Shown here in pieces: positions 26,517 through 36,216 of a stretch of 64,000 bases of DNA. Within the stretch, counting starts at the first letter, position 1; each line of letters starts with the position of its first letter. The notes beneath the pieces are model-generated. The model worked only from the letters and a program-made list of their open reading frames with translations. It did not search any database and was not told the origin of the DNA. This DNA is from JAAYYM01 sp964483155 (lineage in GTDB: Bacteria; Bacillota; Clostridia; Lachnospirales; Lachnospiraceae): positions 1-64,000 of the forward strand of contig CAZAAC010000004.1 in NCBI GenBank assembly GCA_964483155.1, read 5' to 3'. The position numbers and the translations under genes are program-made.

Positions 26517-27899
26517 ATGTTTAACGGACGAAAAAATGAATTGGACACCCTCAATTTCCTTTGGAATAAAAATATTATGTCATGTGCTCTTATTTATGGC
26601 AAAAAATATGTAGGAAAGACCTTACTTGCAAATGAATTCTCAAAAGGTAAAAAAGTAATATTTTTTTCGGCGCTTCCTTCTACTGCCAAAAAAAATCTTT
26701 CTTCTTTTACAAAGGCACTTTTTTCCTGTATTTCGCCAGCTCTCCACATACTTCCCGTGCTTCCTGACTTTGAAACAATATTTGAAAATATAAGGGTGTT
26801 TGCAGAAAAAGAACAAGTTGTTCTTATCATTGACGATTTTTCGAATCTCTATCATGCCTATCCAAATATTTTATCTCTATTAAATCATTATATGGAAAAA
26901 GGAGTTTCTTTTGCAAACTCTTTTATTCTACTACTTGATTCTTCCTCAAACTTTGTTGAAAATACCTTACTATCTTCTTCGAGCCCACTATATAAGCAAC
27001 ATTTAACAGCAATAAAGCTTTCTCCTTTTGATTATCGGGAAACAGCTACCTTTTTTCCAAACTACTCTCCTGAGGATAAAGCCCTTATTTATGGTATTAC
27101 TGGCGGAGTCCCTTATTATCTGGCAAAACTCGATCAAAATGCTGAAATAAAAAATAATATCATGAGTGCATTTTTTTTGCGCAATGCACTTTTTATGGAA
27201 ACGCCAACATTGATTATGAAACAGGAACTTCGAGAACTAACGACTTATAATGCTATTTTAACTGCTATTGCTGATGGATGTACAAGACTAAATGAAATTG
27301 CAGAACGCGCAGGACTTGAAACCGGATTATGTGTTAAATATCTAAAATCCTTCTTTTACATGGATTTGATTGAAAAAGAAACCCCGATAGCATCTTCTGA
27401 TCAGAAAAAAAGCTTCTACAAAATATCAGATTTTCTTTTTCGTTTTTGGTATCGCTTTGTATTTCCTAATTTGTCTCATATTGCTTCTGGACGCATTTTT
27501 TTGTCATACCCAACTGTTGTAGAGGATCATCTTCCTGCCTATATGGAAGACATTTTTTACGAAATCGTTAAAGAATACTTTACAAAGTACTGTTCTTTAT
27601 TACCTTTTGAGATTAAAAATATTGGGCGTTGGTGGGGAAAGGACAAAAAAGATCGAATTGATTTGCTTGCAACCGACATTGAACATAAATGTGGTTTATT
27701 TGGTATGCTCCAATATACCGGTGGTCGTCCAATGGATATCAGTGATTTACATGATCTCAAAAAGGAGAGTGAAAAAGTTACTGCTGTAAAAGAAAAATAC
27801 TACTGTCTTGCAAACCGTAGCGGTTTTACCGATGTATTAAAAGCAAAAGCGGCCGATGATGGAATATTTCTCATCACCTTGCCGCAAATGTATCGTTAA
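26517..27899 (+). CDS. Archaeal-type AAA ATPase with DUF234 domain
   Basis: The 460-residue protein has a STAND-like ATPase (1-210) with Walker A GKKYVGKT (about 29) and Walker B VVLIIDDFSN (about 100), a winged-helix segment (about 240-300, CTRLNEIAERAGLETG), and a C-terminal DUF234 region beginning YKISDFLFRFWYRFVFP. The C-terminal part also has a PD-(D/E)XK-like look (RIDLLATD near 385), as noted for this family. The function of these ATPases is unsettled; some are linked to mobile elements or defence, but nothing around it supports that here. AAGGAG lies seven bases upstream. Confidence 0.85.
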   Translation: MFNGRKNELDTLNFLWNKNIMSCALIYGKKYVGKTLLANEFSKGKKVIFFSALPSTAKKNLSSFTKALFSCISPALHILPVLPDFETIFENIRVFAEKEQVVLIIDDFSNLYHAYPNILSLLNHYMEKGVSFANSFILLLDSSSNFVENTLLSSSSPLYKQHLTAIKLSPFDYRETATFFPNYSPEDKALIYGITGGVPYYLAKLDQNAEIKNNIMSAFFLRNALFMETPTLIMKQELRELTTYNAILTAIADGCTRLNEIAERAGLETGLCVKYLKSFFYMDLIEKETPIASSDQKKSFYKISDFLFRFWYRFVFPNLSHIASGRIFLSYPTVVEDHLPAYMEDIFYEIVKEYFTKYCSLLPFEIKNIGRWWGKDKKDRIDLLATDIEHKCGLFGMLQYTGGRPMDISDLHDLKKESEKVTAVKEKYYCLANRSGFTDVLKAKAADDGIFLITLPQMYR

Positions 27900-27986
27900 A
27901 TCTGTCCATTTTCATATATTACTCTCCTATTTTAGACATAATATCTAGCTGGAAAGTATCTGCTTATTATTTTGATTTCTTATTTC

Positions 27987-29057
27987 TTATTCATTCAACT
28001 TACTGAGTTTGGCTGCCTGGTCTGCTGCAATCAAGCTATCAATCAGTTCATCTATATCGCCATTCATAATAGAATCAATCTTATATAGTGTCAATTTAAT
28101 CCTATGATCCGTCACACGGCCTTGTGGAAAATTGTAAGTCCTTATTTTCTCAGAGCGATCGCCTGTCCCAACCTGGCTTCTTCGCAATTCTGCTTCTGCA
28201 TCGTGTTGCTTTTGTTGTTCTAAATCATACAATTTTGCACGTAACAGCGCAAATGCCTTTGCCCTGTTTTGGATCTGTGATTTTTCAGTCTGGCTGTAGA
28301 TTACAATACCTGATGGCATATGTGTTAAACGTACTGCTGAATCCGTAGTATTAACACATTGGCCTCCGCTTCCTGACGCTCTCATGACATCGATTCGGAT
28401 ATCATTATCATTGATTTCCACATCGACCTCTTCCACCTCTGGCATCACGGCAACCGTTATTGTCGAAGTATGTATTCTTCCTCCTGATTCTGTTTCAGGA
28501 ACACGTTGTACTCGATGTACCCCGCTTTCGTATTTAAGTTTGGAATAAGCTCCCTGACCAGTAATCATAAAGCTCACTTCTTTCATGCCACCTATGCCAA
28601 TCTCATCAACATTGACTGTCTCTACCTTCCAGCGCTTGCTTTCTGCATAATGTAAATAAAGACGATACATTTGTGCAGCAAACAACGCCGCTTCATCTCC
28701 GCCTGCGCCTGCGCGAATCTCAACAATTACATTCTTATCATCATTGGGGTCTTTCGGCAACAAAAGAATCTTTATAATCTGCTCTAATTCTTCAATTCGC
28801 TTTTTGGCATCGCTCAGCTCTTCCTTCAGCATATCACGCATTTCTTCATCTGACTCTTCGTTCAGCATAATCAATGAGTCTTCTACCGTCTGTTTACAAT
28901 TCTTATATTCTCTATATGCCTCAACAATAGGATTTAAATCACTCTGCTCTTTCATAAGACTGCGATAACGCGTCTGATTATTAGCGACACCTGGCTCGCC
29001 GAGCTCCCCCATTATTTCTTCAAATCTGATTAACAAATCATCCAATCTGTCAAACAT
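27987..29057 (-). CDS. prfA: Peptide chain release factor 1
   Basis: The 356-residue protein has the GGQ peptidyl-tRNA hydrolysis motif in RASGSGGQCVNTTDSAVRL (about 230), and its length is normal for RF1. It reads UAA and UAG. It lies downstream of prmC, which methylates that GGQ glutamine; this gene pair is common. AAGGAGG precedes the ATG. The first 120 residues are helical and charged, as expected of domain 1. I did not position the PxT codon-recognition motif with certainty; the gene pair and N terminus favour RF1 over RF2. Confidence 0.94.
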   Translation of the reverse strand: MFDRLDDLLIRFEEIMGELGEPGVANNQTRYRSLMKEQSDLNPIVEAYREYKNCKQTVEDSLIMLNEESDEEMRDMLKEELSDAKKRIEELEQIIKILLLPKDPNDDKNVIVEIRAGAGGDEAALFAAQMYRLYLHYAESKRWKVETVNVDEIGIGGMKEVSFMITGQGAYSKLKYESGVHRVQRVPETESGGRIHTSTITVAVMPEVEEVDVEINDNDIRIDVMRASGSGGQCVNTTDSAVRLTHMPSGIVIYSQTEKSQIQNRAKAFALLRAKLYDLEQQKQHDAEAELRRSQVGTGDRSEKIRTYNFPQGRVTDHRIKLTLYKIDSIMNGDIDELIDSLIAADQAAKLSKLNE

Positions 29058-29078
29058 CGTTTCCTCCTTGTTAAAACA

Positions 29079-29963
29079 CTATATTCTCGCACATACCACA
29101 CGATCGATTCCAGAAAAATCCTTAATTACTTGAATATCTTTAAATCCATTTTTCGTTAAAATCCGAGTAACATCTCCACTTAAATCAAGTCCAATTTCAA
29201 AATAGATTCTGCCTCCCGGATTAAGAAAATTACGTCCTTTGTCCGCAATCATCTGATAGAAATATAGACCATCCACAGCACCATCAAGTGCTATCCGTGG
29301 TTCATGATCTTTCACTTCTGGTGCAAGACTTTCTATCACCCGTGTTGGAATATATGGTGGATTTGATACTAATACATCAAACCCTTTTTCCAGGCTCTCA
29401 TTCTGCCCTCCTAAATACTGAAGCGCACTTCTAATTTCCCTACTGTTATCAAACAAATTGCTTTTTACAAAACATACTTCTTGGTCACAGCCTAATTCTA
29501 TTGCATTTTTTCGGGCTACCTCAAGTGCTTTATCAGAAATATCTGTCGCAACTCCCTTGATACCATTTTTATACCTCGCAATGCTAAGTATAATACACCC
29601 TGATCCCGTACATATATCTAATACAGACATCCCATCTTCTGTCTCACGTAATACTTCTTCCACGAGAACTTCCGTTTCTTGCCTTGGAATCAAAACATCT
29701 TGGTTTACATAAAACTCCATGCCCATAAAGTCCTGCGTTCCAGTTATATGTTGCAATGGCACTCGTCTTCCACGTTCCTGTATTAAACTGACATAATTCT
29801 CTTTGATTTCTTCTGTCACACTTTCGTCACCGTGTGCATACATGTAATTACGATTCGTCTTACATATGTATTCCAATAGCAGTCTCGCATCGATTTCAGC
29901 ATCCTGCACCTCTGCCTCTGTAAGTTGTCCCTTTCCAATTTCATATAATTCTCTATATGTCAT
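29079..29963 (-). CDS. prmC: Release factor glutamine methyltransferase
   Basis: The 294-residue protein has an N-terminal helical domain (1-75), the SAM-binding motif VLDICTGSGCIILSIA (about 117) and the amide-methyltransferase motif VSNPPYIP (about 198). It N5-methylates the GGQ glutamine of RF1/RF2. It starts 29 bases after yqhQ and stops 21 bases before prfA. The ribosome site is AAAGGAG, seven bases from the ATG. Confidence 0.96.
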   Translation of the reverse strand: MTYRELYEIGKGQLTEAEVQDAEIDARLLLEYICKTNRNYMYAHGDESVTEEIKENYVSLIQERGRRVPLQHITGTQDFMGMEFYVNQDVLIPRQETEVLVEEVLRETEDGMSVLDICTGSGCIILSIARYKNGIKGVATDISDKALEVARKNAIELGCDQEVCFVKSNLFDNSREIRSALQYLGGQNESLEKGFDVLVSNPPYIPTRVIESLAPEVKDHEPRIALDGAVDGLYFYQMIADKGRNFLNPGGRIYFEIGLDLSGDVTRILTKNGFKDIQVIKDFSGIDRVVCARI

Positions 29964-29992
29964 AGTGGTACTCCTTTCGACTGCAGAATAAG

Positions 29993-30982
29993 CTATAACT
30001 CAACATCAGGTTCTCCACCTGTAATATCATATCCATAATTTTCCCTATAGTATTCTTTCCAATCAAATACAGCTTCTACTGCGGCAATTGCAACCTCTAT
30101 CATGCTGTCATCTGGCTCCTTAGTCGTAAGCCTCTGAAGCCACAGACCTGGTGCAGATATAATTTTTACAAAAAGATTGCTCGAATTATTACCAGCTAAT
30201 CGTATGATTTCATAGGATACGCTAGCAATGACAGGAATCAATAAAATTCTTATCACCACGCGCATAATCGGATCATCTACTCTGATAAAAATGAAGAAAA
30301 GAATACTAATAAACATTACAAAAAGAAGAAAACTCGTACCGCATCTCTTATGTTGTCTTGAGCACTTCTTTACATTTTCAACGGTCAAGGGATATGCTTT
30401 TTCTATACAATTGATACATTTATGCTCTGCACCATGATACATATAGACACGTTTTATATCTTTCATCAACGAAATCGCCGTCACATAAAGTACAAAAATA
30501 ATAATACGTATTACACCCTCTGCTATGGCTAGTACGACATCTGATAAAATCCATTGTTTTAAAATCTGCGATATAAAATAAGGTAATATCATAAAAATTC
30601 CGACTGCAACAATGACTGAAAATGTAACTGTAATACCCATTAAAATCTTTTCAGCATTTTTGCCGAGAACATGGTCTATTGGTTTTTCCTTGTCTTGTTT
30701 CTTCTCATCGACTTCTTCGTAGAAGGAAGCCGAATAAGTCAGAGTTCTGGTTCCTAATATTAAGGAATCAATAAAGTTAAATATCCCTCTAATGAACGGA
30801 ATCTCTGTGAATCTTTTGCTGGGTGCAAAAGAATCATATTGCTCTACGACAACATCAATTTCATTTTCCTGTGTCCTGACCGCTACAGAATAACGCTCTT
30901 TGTTTCTCATCATAATACCTTCGATTACAGCCTGTCCACCAATGCCACAGGAACGTTCTCTTTTTTTTCTTCTCTTAGCCAT
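29993..30982 (-). CDS. yqhQ: DUF1385 family protein (YqhQ-like)
   Basis: The 329-residue protein opens with a basic stretch and CGIGGQAVIEGIMMRNKERYSVA, the DUF1385 hallmark. Four to five membrane helices follow (about 110-135, 145-170, 200-235). KDIKRVYMYHGAEHKCINCIEKAYPLT near residue 180 holds conserved His and Cys residues. The biochemical role is unknown. Its place in rpmE-yqhQ-prmC-prfA is typical of Clostridia. GGAGG lies eight bases before the ATG. Confidence 0.92.
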   Translation of the reverse strand: MAKRRKKRERSCGIGGQAVIEGIMMRNKERYSVAVRTQENEIDVVVEQYDSFAPSKRFTEIPFIRGIFNFIDSLILGTRTLTYSASFYEEVDEKKQDKEKPIDHVLGKNAEKILMGITVTFSVIVAVGIFMILPYFISQILKQWILSDVVLAIAEGVIRIIIFVLYVTAISLMKDIKRVYMYHGAEHKCINCIEKAYPLTVENVKKCSRQHKRCGTSFLLFVMFISILFFIFIRVDDPIMRVVIRILLIPVIASVSYEIIRLAGNNSSNLFVKIISAPGLWLQRLTTKEPDDSMIEVAIAAVEAVFDWKEYYRENYGYDITGGEPDVEL

Positions 30983-31039
30983 GTCGACTGCCTCCGGATT
31001 TCTAGATTTCCCAAAATACTGCTCTTTTCTTTATAAAGC

Positions 31040-31076
31040 AAAAAAAGTTGAGATTTGATAACCTCAACTTTTTCAA
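31040..31076 (-). terminator. Hairpin between rpmE and yqhQ
   Basis: AAAGTTGAG (31044-31052) pairs with CTCAACTTT (31063-31071), with T-runs on both sides. It should end most rpmE transcripts; yqhQ-prmC-prfA then depend on read-through, since I see no clear promoter after it. Confidence 0.75.
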
Positions 31077-31082
31077 AGTTTT

Positions 31083-31289
31083 CTATTTGCTTTCTACGCC
31101 ATACTTCTTGTTGAACATATCAATACGTCCACGAGCCTGAGCGGCTTTCTGTTGTCCTGTATAAAACGAATGACAATTTGAGCAAATTTCTACGTGGATA
31201 TCCTTTTTTGTTGAACCGGTAACAAATGTGTTTCCACAGTTGCATGTAACGGTTGCCTGATGATAATCAGGATGAATTCCTTCTCTCAT
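31083..31289 (-). CDS. rpmE: 50S ribosomal protein L31
   Basis: The 68-residue protein begins MREGIHPDYHQATVTCNCG and has the second cysteine pair in ICSNCHSFYTGQQK. It is therefore the zinc-binding (C+) form of bL31. The longer frame upstream is not used: GAGAGGTGAAGAAA directly precedes the ATG at 31289. A hairpin follows the gene. Confidence 0.96.
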   Translation of the reverse strand: MREGIHPDYHQATVTCNCGNTFVTGSTKKDIHVEICSNCHSFYTGQQKAAQARGRIDMFNKKYGVESK

Positions 31290-31368
31290 TTTCTTCACCT
31301 CTCTATATAATGAATATTTCAGTATTTCATTTACATTTACTAAACACCACAAAGTGAACAGCCTAGTT

Positions 31369-31397
31369 ATTGTAACACAGGTTTTTTATGAAATCAA
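31369..31397 (-). promoter_or_regulatory. Promoter of rpmE
   Basis: Minus-strand TTGATT (31392-31397) and TACAAT (31369-31374), 17 bases apart, just after the rho stop codon. Confidence 0.65.
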
Positions 31398-31405
31398 GTG
31401 CAAAC

Positions 31406-32830
31406 TTACATAAACCTGATTTTTTTTACCATATCGACAAACTCCCTATTATTGTCCGTTCTTACGAACATATCAAGTATCTTTTCAACTGCATCATCTA
31501 CTCTCATACCATTAAGTGCACGGCGCATAACATTAATCGCTTCAAGCTCTTCCTTGTCAAGCAGTAGATCCTCTCGCCGCGTGCCTGATTTTGATATATC
31601 GATTGCCGGAAACACACGCTTCTCAGACAGCTTTCGATCAAGCACTAACTCCATATTACCTGTGCCTTTAAACTCTTCGTACACAACATCGTCCATTTTG
31701 GAACCCGTCTCAACAAGTGCTGTTGCAAGAATCGTTAGACTTCCACCCTCACGCATTTTTCGTGCCGCACCAAAAAATCGTTTTGGCATGTGCAATGCTG
31801 CCGGATCAAGACCTCCTGACAACGTCCTTCCACTCGGTGGAACCGTTAGGTTATATGCTCTTGTAAGTCGTGTAATACTATCAAGTAGTATCGTAACATC
31901 TTTCCCGTGTTCCACAAGCCGCTTTGCACGTTCAATTACCATTTCAGATACTCTCTTATGATGATCTGGCAATTCATCAAATGTTGAGTAAATAACCTCA
32001 ACATTATTTCCTTTAATTGCTTCCTTGATATCAGTCACTTCCTCCGGCCGCTCATCAATTAGCAAAATAATCAAATGCATATCTGGATTATTTGTAGTCA
32101 AAGACTTTGCTACGTCCTTTAGCAATGTCGTTTTTCCTGCCTTAGGCTGTGATACGATCATACCTCGCTGCCCTTTTCCTACTGGTGAGATTAAGTCCAC
32201 GATCCTCATTGCCACACTACCACCTGGACGCTCAAGATGTAATCTCTCATAGGGGAATACTGGTGTCATATCTTCAAAATTCCTACGCTTACTAGCTTCT
32301 GCCAAAGAGTGGCCATTAATTGTCTTTACAAAAAGCAATGCGGCAAATTTATCGCTTTGTGCTTTTATTCTTGTATTTCCGGCAATAATATCCCCTGTCT
32401 TAAGTCCAAATCTTCTAATTTGACTCGGGGCAACATAGACATCATTTTCTCCTGGCAGATAGTTCTCACAACGGATAAAACCGTAACCATCCTGTAATAC
32501 TTCCAGTATTCCATTTGCCATTACGCCACTGTCGAGTGCCTCCTTTTCCTTGGAGATTTCATTACTACTTTTTTCCTGCAGTATATTTATTTCATCACGT
32601 TCTTCTTCTTGGATTTTTTTATCGGTTTCTACAACCTCTTCGACAACTTCTTCGACAACTTCTTCTTTTGGATTCTCCATAGTATTCACAATTTTTTCTT
32701 CGTCATCTTTCTGAAGCATTTCCTCAATAATATCCGCTTTCTTCATCGTTGATGTGCCTCTAATACCTCTTGCTTTTGCAAGGTCTTTTAGAACACTCAA
32801 TGATAAAGATTCATATCTCTCTCTCATCAT
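31406..32830 (-). CDS. rho: Transcription termination factor Rho
   Basis: The 474-residue protein has the Rho N-terminal helical domain (1-45), an acidic linker with three EEVV repeats encoded by a 12-base tandem repeat (32631-32666), the RNA-binding cold-shock-like domain (GILEVLQDGYGFIRCENYLPG, about 105), and the hexameric ATPase with Walker A SQPKAGKTTLL (about 230), LIDERPEE and the Q/R-loop regions. It ends untranslated transcripts. The start follows GGAGGG. The acidic insertion makes it about 50 residues longer than Rho of Escherichia coli or Bacillus. Confidence 0.97.
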   Translation of the reverse strand: MMRERYESLSLSVLKDLAKARGIRGTSTMKKADIIEEMLQKDDEEKIVNTMENPKEEVVEEVVEEVVETDKKIQEEERDEINILQEKSSNEISKEKEALDSGVMANGILEVLQDGYGFIRCENYLPGENDVYVAPSQIRRFGLKTGDIIAGNTRIKAQSDKFAALLFVKTINGHSLAEASKRRNFEDMTPVFPYERLHLERPGGSVAMRIVDLISPVGKGQRGMIVSQPKAGKTTLLKDVAKSLTTNNPDMHLIILLIDERPEEVTDIKEAIKGNNVEVIYSTFDELPDHHKRVSEMVIERAKRLVEHGKDVTILLDSITRLTRAYNLTVPPSGRTLSGGLDPAALHMPKRFFGAARKMREGGSLTILATALVETGSKMDDVVYEEFKGTGNMELVLDRKLSEKRVFPAIDISKSGTRREDLLLDKEELEAINVMRRALNGMRVDDAVEKILDMFVRTDNNREFVDMVKKIRFM

Positions 32831-32957
32831 AAAATTCCCTCCACTGAGATTTTTATATATCTTTTCATACTTTTACTTGTTCAAAATCATTTCATTACAC
32901 GTCATCATGGGATTCATAATCTGAATAGATTAACGAATTATGTCAATACGTAAATTA

Positions 32958-32986
32958 ATTATACAATATGCTTATTGTAAAAGCAA
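32958..32986 (-). promoter_or_regulatory. Promoter of rho
   Basis: Minus-strand TTGCTT (32981-32986) and TATAAT (32958-32963), 17 bases apart, giving a leader of about 120 bases. A TTGACA closer to the gene lacks a good -10. Confidence 0.65.
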
Positions 32987-33062
32987 GGAAAATAGTCATG
33001 TTCTATGATATTTCTTGCGTAAAGCTTGCAGATATTATAAAATAGAACTGAGGTGAAATAGT

Positions 33063-33575
33063 ATGACCGATCCATTGACACAATACAAATTAATTGTTCT
33101 ATATATGCTTGACAGAGTGGACTTTTCTTTGACCAAAGCACAAATATTTGATTTTGTGCTCGAAAAAGAGTACACGAATTATTTTACATTGCAACAAGTA
33201 GTCTTTGAATTAATTGATTCTGGCTTAATCATTTCGAAGTCCATCCGAAATAGTTCTCATCTTTCTATAACTGATGAGGGTCGTAACACGCTTACTTTCT
33301 TTAGTAACCGTATTGCCGACTCCATTAAGACTGATGTGAACGAGTATTTTAAGAAAAAGGAACTAGAACTACGAAACGAAGTATCCATACAGTCTACTTT
33401 CTATAAGACGACTGGTTCTGACTTTGCCGCACATCTTGTGGCCAAAGAAAAAACTGTAGATTTGGTCGACATAACAATTACGGTCCCTACGGAAGCCGCT
33501 GCAGCCGAAATCTGTGAAAATTGGCAAAAAAAGAGTCAGGAAATTTATGCTTATCTAATGGATCAATTGATGTAA
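33063..33575 (+). CDS. DUF4364 family winged-helix protein
   Basis: The 170-residue protein starts MTDPLTQYKLIVLYMLDRVDFSLTKAQI, a winged-helix-like segment seen in DUF4364 proteins of clostridia. SHLSITDEGRNTL looks like the wing. It may bind DNA, but targets and ligands are not known. GAGGTG lies eight bases before the ATG. It is divergent from rho and ends two bases from the convergent phosphodiesterase gene, with no terminator visible between them. Confidence 0.85.
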   Translation: MTDPLTQYKLIVLYMLDRVDFSLTKAQIFDFVLEKEYTNYFTLQQVVFELIDSGLIISKSIRNSSHLSITDEGRNTLTFFSNRIADSIKTDVNEYFKKKELELRNEVSIQSTFYKTTGSDFAAHLVAKEKTVDLVDITITVPTEAAAAEICENWQKKSQEIYAYLMDQLM

Positions 33576-33576
33576 T

Positions 33577-34866
33577 TCACTTCAAAATTTCATGTATTAC
33601 TTTTCCATCCGTCTCTCCCAAATCAAAGCCCAATAATGCCGCCAACGTTGCCCCTTCATCTGGCAGAGACATTTCTGCTATAGAAATTCCATTTTTAATT
33701 CCCGGTCCCTTCGCCATAAAAAACGTCTGATAATTCTGCTTTGTTGGCAGATAACCATGTGTTGCATACATTTTATGCTTTTCAACATCATTGACTCTTT
33801 CAGTCATTTTTTCAAATCCATTCAGATAATAATATCCCGGTTTTGCCTCCACCATATAGGAACAAGTCGGGTCAGCACCTAGTATTCCAGCTTCTTCTCC
33901 TGTAAAAATACGTTCAATCCCATATTTACCTTCACTATCATTGGCAAATGACTTTAGTAAATCTCCTATTTCTTTCTCAATCGTTTTATCTTTTACATAA
34001 ATATAACAAGAGCCATCACAATTATTTGCAAATGCTTTATAATCTATGATTTTCCCTGTTTTTTCGGACACTTTTAAATAGCCCCGCTGCTTAAACTCAT
34101 AATTAAAATAAACAACTTTATCACAATCCAGCTGATAATGATCACCCAATATAATAATCGTTGTCTCTTCATATAATCCAAGTTCCTTTAATGTCCTGAA
34201 TATCTCTCCCAAGCGTGCATCATGTCTTTGTAAGGCTCTTATTACATTTTCATTGCTGACACCATTCTCGTGGCGCATCGAATCCGCATCTGTAAAATGA
34301 ACCAGTGTCATTTCCGGACGATACTGCCGCAATGTTTCTAGCAATACGTTTAAAGAAAAATTATCCAGTGCTGGTTGCGAAACACCATGAACCAAATGGC
34401 CATATTTTTGTAACATTTTAAATTGAAATATAAGTGAACCATTAGATAACGAGGCCGTAATCTGATTTTGCCATGGCCTATTAGCAAGTACTTCCGGCAT
34501 ATTATATGTGATTTTTGACCTTGCAGTTACAGGCCAAAAAATAGAAGCCACTTTCATTCCTGCTTTCAGCGCCTCATCATATAAGGTTGTTCCTTTCACA
34601 TACTTTCGTTGCCACATCCAATCTGGCTTTTCTCTTTGCGGTTGTATTAATACATTATTAATGACACCATGATTCTTTGGCCATTTTCCCGTCATGATGG
34701 AAGTATGCGCTGGATAAGTTAAAGAGGGATATACTGTGTTCACATGCTCACATATCGCTGCATCTTGTGCGAATTCCCCAAAATATTTCAACCCCTTCAT
34801 GTATTCCATATCCTGTGTACCCACAGCATCCAGAGAAATTATGATAATTCTCTTTTTACTTTTCAT
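33577..34866 (-). CDS. Alkaline-phosphatase-family phosphodiesterase
   Basis: The product of about 429 residues is a type I phosphodiesterase/nucleotide pyrophosphatase-like enzyme. It shows the metal-ligand aspartate in IIISLDAVG (about 12), the nucleophile region VYPSLTYPAHTSIMTGKWP (Thr about 47-52), LVHFTDADSMRHENG, and LGDHYQ near residue 235. No signal peptide or membrane anchor is seen, so it acts in the cytoplasm on an unknown phosphoester. The start at 34866 follows GGGAGG and overlaps the rarA stop by 11 bases. Confidence 0.88.
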   Translation of the reverse strand: MKSKKRIIIISLDAVGTQDMEYMKGLKYFGEFAQDAAICEHVNTVYPSLTYPAHTSIMTGKWPKNHGVINNVLIQPQREKPDWMWQRKYVKGTTLYDEALKAGMKVASIFWPVTARSKITYNMPEVLANRPWQNQITASLSNGSLIFQFKMLQKYGHLVHGVSQPALDNFSLNVLLETLRQYRPEMTLVHFTDADSMRHENGVSNENVIRALQRHDARLGEIFRTLKELGLYEETTIIILGDHYQLDCDKVVYFNYEFKQRGYLKVSEKTGKIIDYKAFANNCDGSCYIYVKDKTIEKEIGDLLKSFANDSEGKYGIERIFTGEEAGILGADPTCSYMVEAKPGYYYLNGFEKMTERVNDVEKHKMYATHGYLPTKQNYQTFFMAKGPGIKNGISIAEMSLPDEGATLAALLGFDLGETDGKVIHEILK

Positions 34867-36202
34867 GAACTTCCTCCCTCGCATTCTCTTTCAACCACTT
34901 CATATGTTCCTTAATCTTCTTCTCATATCCATTATTAGTTGGACGATAAAATTCTTTTCCAGTTAACTCATAAGGTAAATATTGTTGGTTTACATAATTG
35001 TTCTGATAGTCATGTGCATATTTATACCCTACACCATGCCCTAATTTTGCAGACCCTTTATAATGAGCATCTTGCAAATGTGTTGGCACTGTTACATTTT
35101 TTATTTCGGAAACTGCTTGCGTTGCCTCGAAAATAGCATTACAAGATGCATTGCTCTTAGGTGCTGTTGCAATATAAGTTACTGCTTGTGCCAGAATGAG
35201 CTGTGCCTCTGGCATACCTACTCTCTCAACAGCCTGCGCTGCACTGACTGCTACAGTCAATGCCATTGGATCGGCATTTCCTACATCCTCTGATGCACAA
35301 ATCATAATACGTCTTGCGACAAAAGTAACACTTTCACCAGCATATAGCATCTTCGCCAGATAATAAATCGCAGCATCTGGATCCGAACCACGCATACTCT
35401 TAATAAATGCTGATATGGTATCATAATGATTGTCTCCAGCTTTATCATAACGAATGACTCTCTTTTGGATACATTCTGATGCTACCTCTAAGGTAATATA
35501 TATTTTACCATCCTCAGACCGTTCTGTCGTCAGTATCCCAAGCTCTATCGCATTCAGTGCATTACGTGCGTCACCATTTGCAATATCTGACAGAAAGTCT
35601 AGGGCATCCTCATTAATTTCTGCCTGATATGAACCCATTCCCTTTTCCTTATCATATACTGCCCTATGCAGTATCGTTCGAATGTCTACTGCTGATAAAG
35701 GCTTTAGCTCGAAAATATTAGATCGAGATATCAATGCCCCATTTACTTCAAAAAAAGGATTCTCAGTTGTCGCTCCGATGAGTACAATTGTTCCCTCCTC
35801 AACGAATGGAAGCAGATAATCCTGCTGTGCTTTATTAAAACGGTGAATCTCATCCACAAACAAAATTGTCTTCTTACCATACATGCCTAGCATTTCTTTT
35901 GCCTTTTCCACCACCTCTTCCATATCTTTTTTACCTGATATGGTAGCATTGATTTGTTTAAATTCAGAGCTGGTTGAATTAGCAATTACCTTTGCTATCG
36001 TTGTTTTTCCAGTTCCTGGTGGGCCATAAAAAATGACAGAGCGAATTTTATCTGCCTTAATAGCACGATAAAGAAGCTTATCCTCTCCGAGAATATGACG
36101 CTGTCCCACAATTTCCTCTATGGTTGTGGGCCGAAGCCTTGCAGCAAGTGGTGAGTCTTTCTCCATATTTGTTTCTCTCACATAATCAAACAAATCCATC
36201 AT
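34856..36202 (-). CDS. rarA: Replication-associated recombination protein A
   Basis: The 448-residue AAA+ ATPase has LAARLRPTTIEEIVGQRHILG near the N terminus, Walker A GPPGTGKTTIA (about 60), Walker B LFVDEIHRFNK, and the C-terminal tetramerisation region KSMRGSDPDAAIYYLAKM. It resembles clamp-loader subunits and acts at stalled replication forks. AGAGGAAG lies upstream of two adjacent ATG codons. It begins 14 bases after the ASKHA gene and overlaps the phosphodiesterase gene. Confidence 0.95.
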   Translation of the reverse strand: MMDLFDYVRETNMEKDSPLAARLRPTTIEEIVGQRHILGEDKLLYRAIKADKIRSVIFYGPPGTGKTTIAKVIANSTSSEFKQINATISGKKDMEEVVEKAKEMLGMYGKKTILFVDEIHRFNKAQQDYLLPFVEEGTIVLIGATTENPFFEVNGALISRSNIFELKPLSAVDIRTILHRAVYDKEKGMGSYQAEINEDALDFLSDIANGDARNALNAIELGILTTERSEDGKIYITLEVASECIQKRVIRYDKAGDNHYDTISAFIKSMRGSDPDAAIYYLAKMLYAGESVTFVARRIMICASEDVGNADPMALTVAVSAAQAVERVGMPEAQLILAQAVTYIATAPKSNASCNAIFEATQAVSEIKNVTVPTHLQDAHYKGSAKLGHGVGYKYAHDYQNNYVNQQYLPYELTGKEFYRPTNNGYEKKIKEHMKWLKENAREEVHEK

Positions 36203-36216
36203 AGTATTTCTTCCTC

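Noticed and set aside
26517..27899. DUF234-type ATPase as part of a defence island
   Set aside because: No restriction, toxin, nuclease or phage genes flank it; neighbours are signalling and housekeeping genes.
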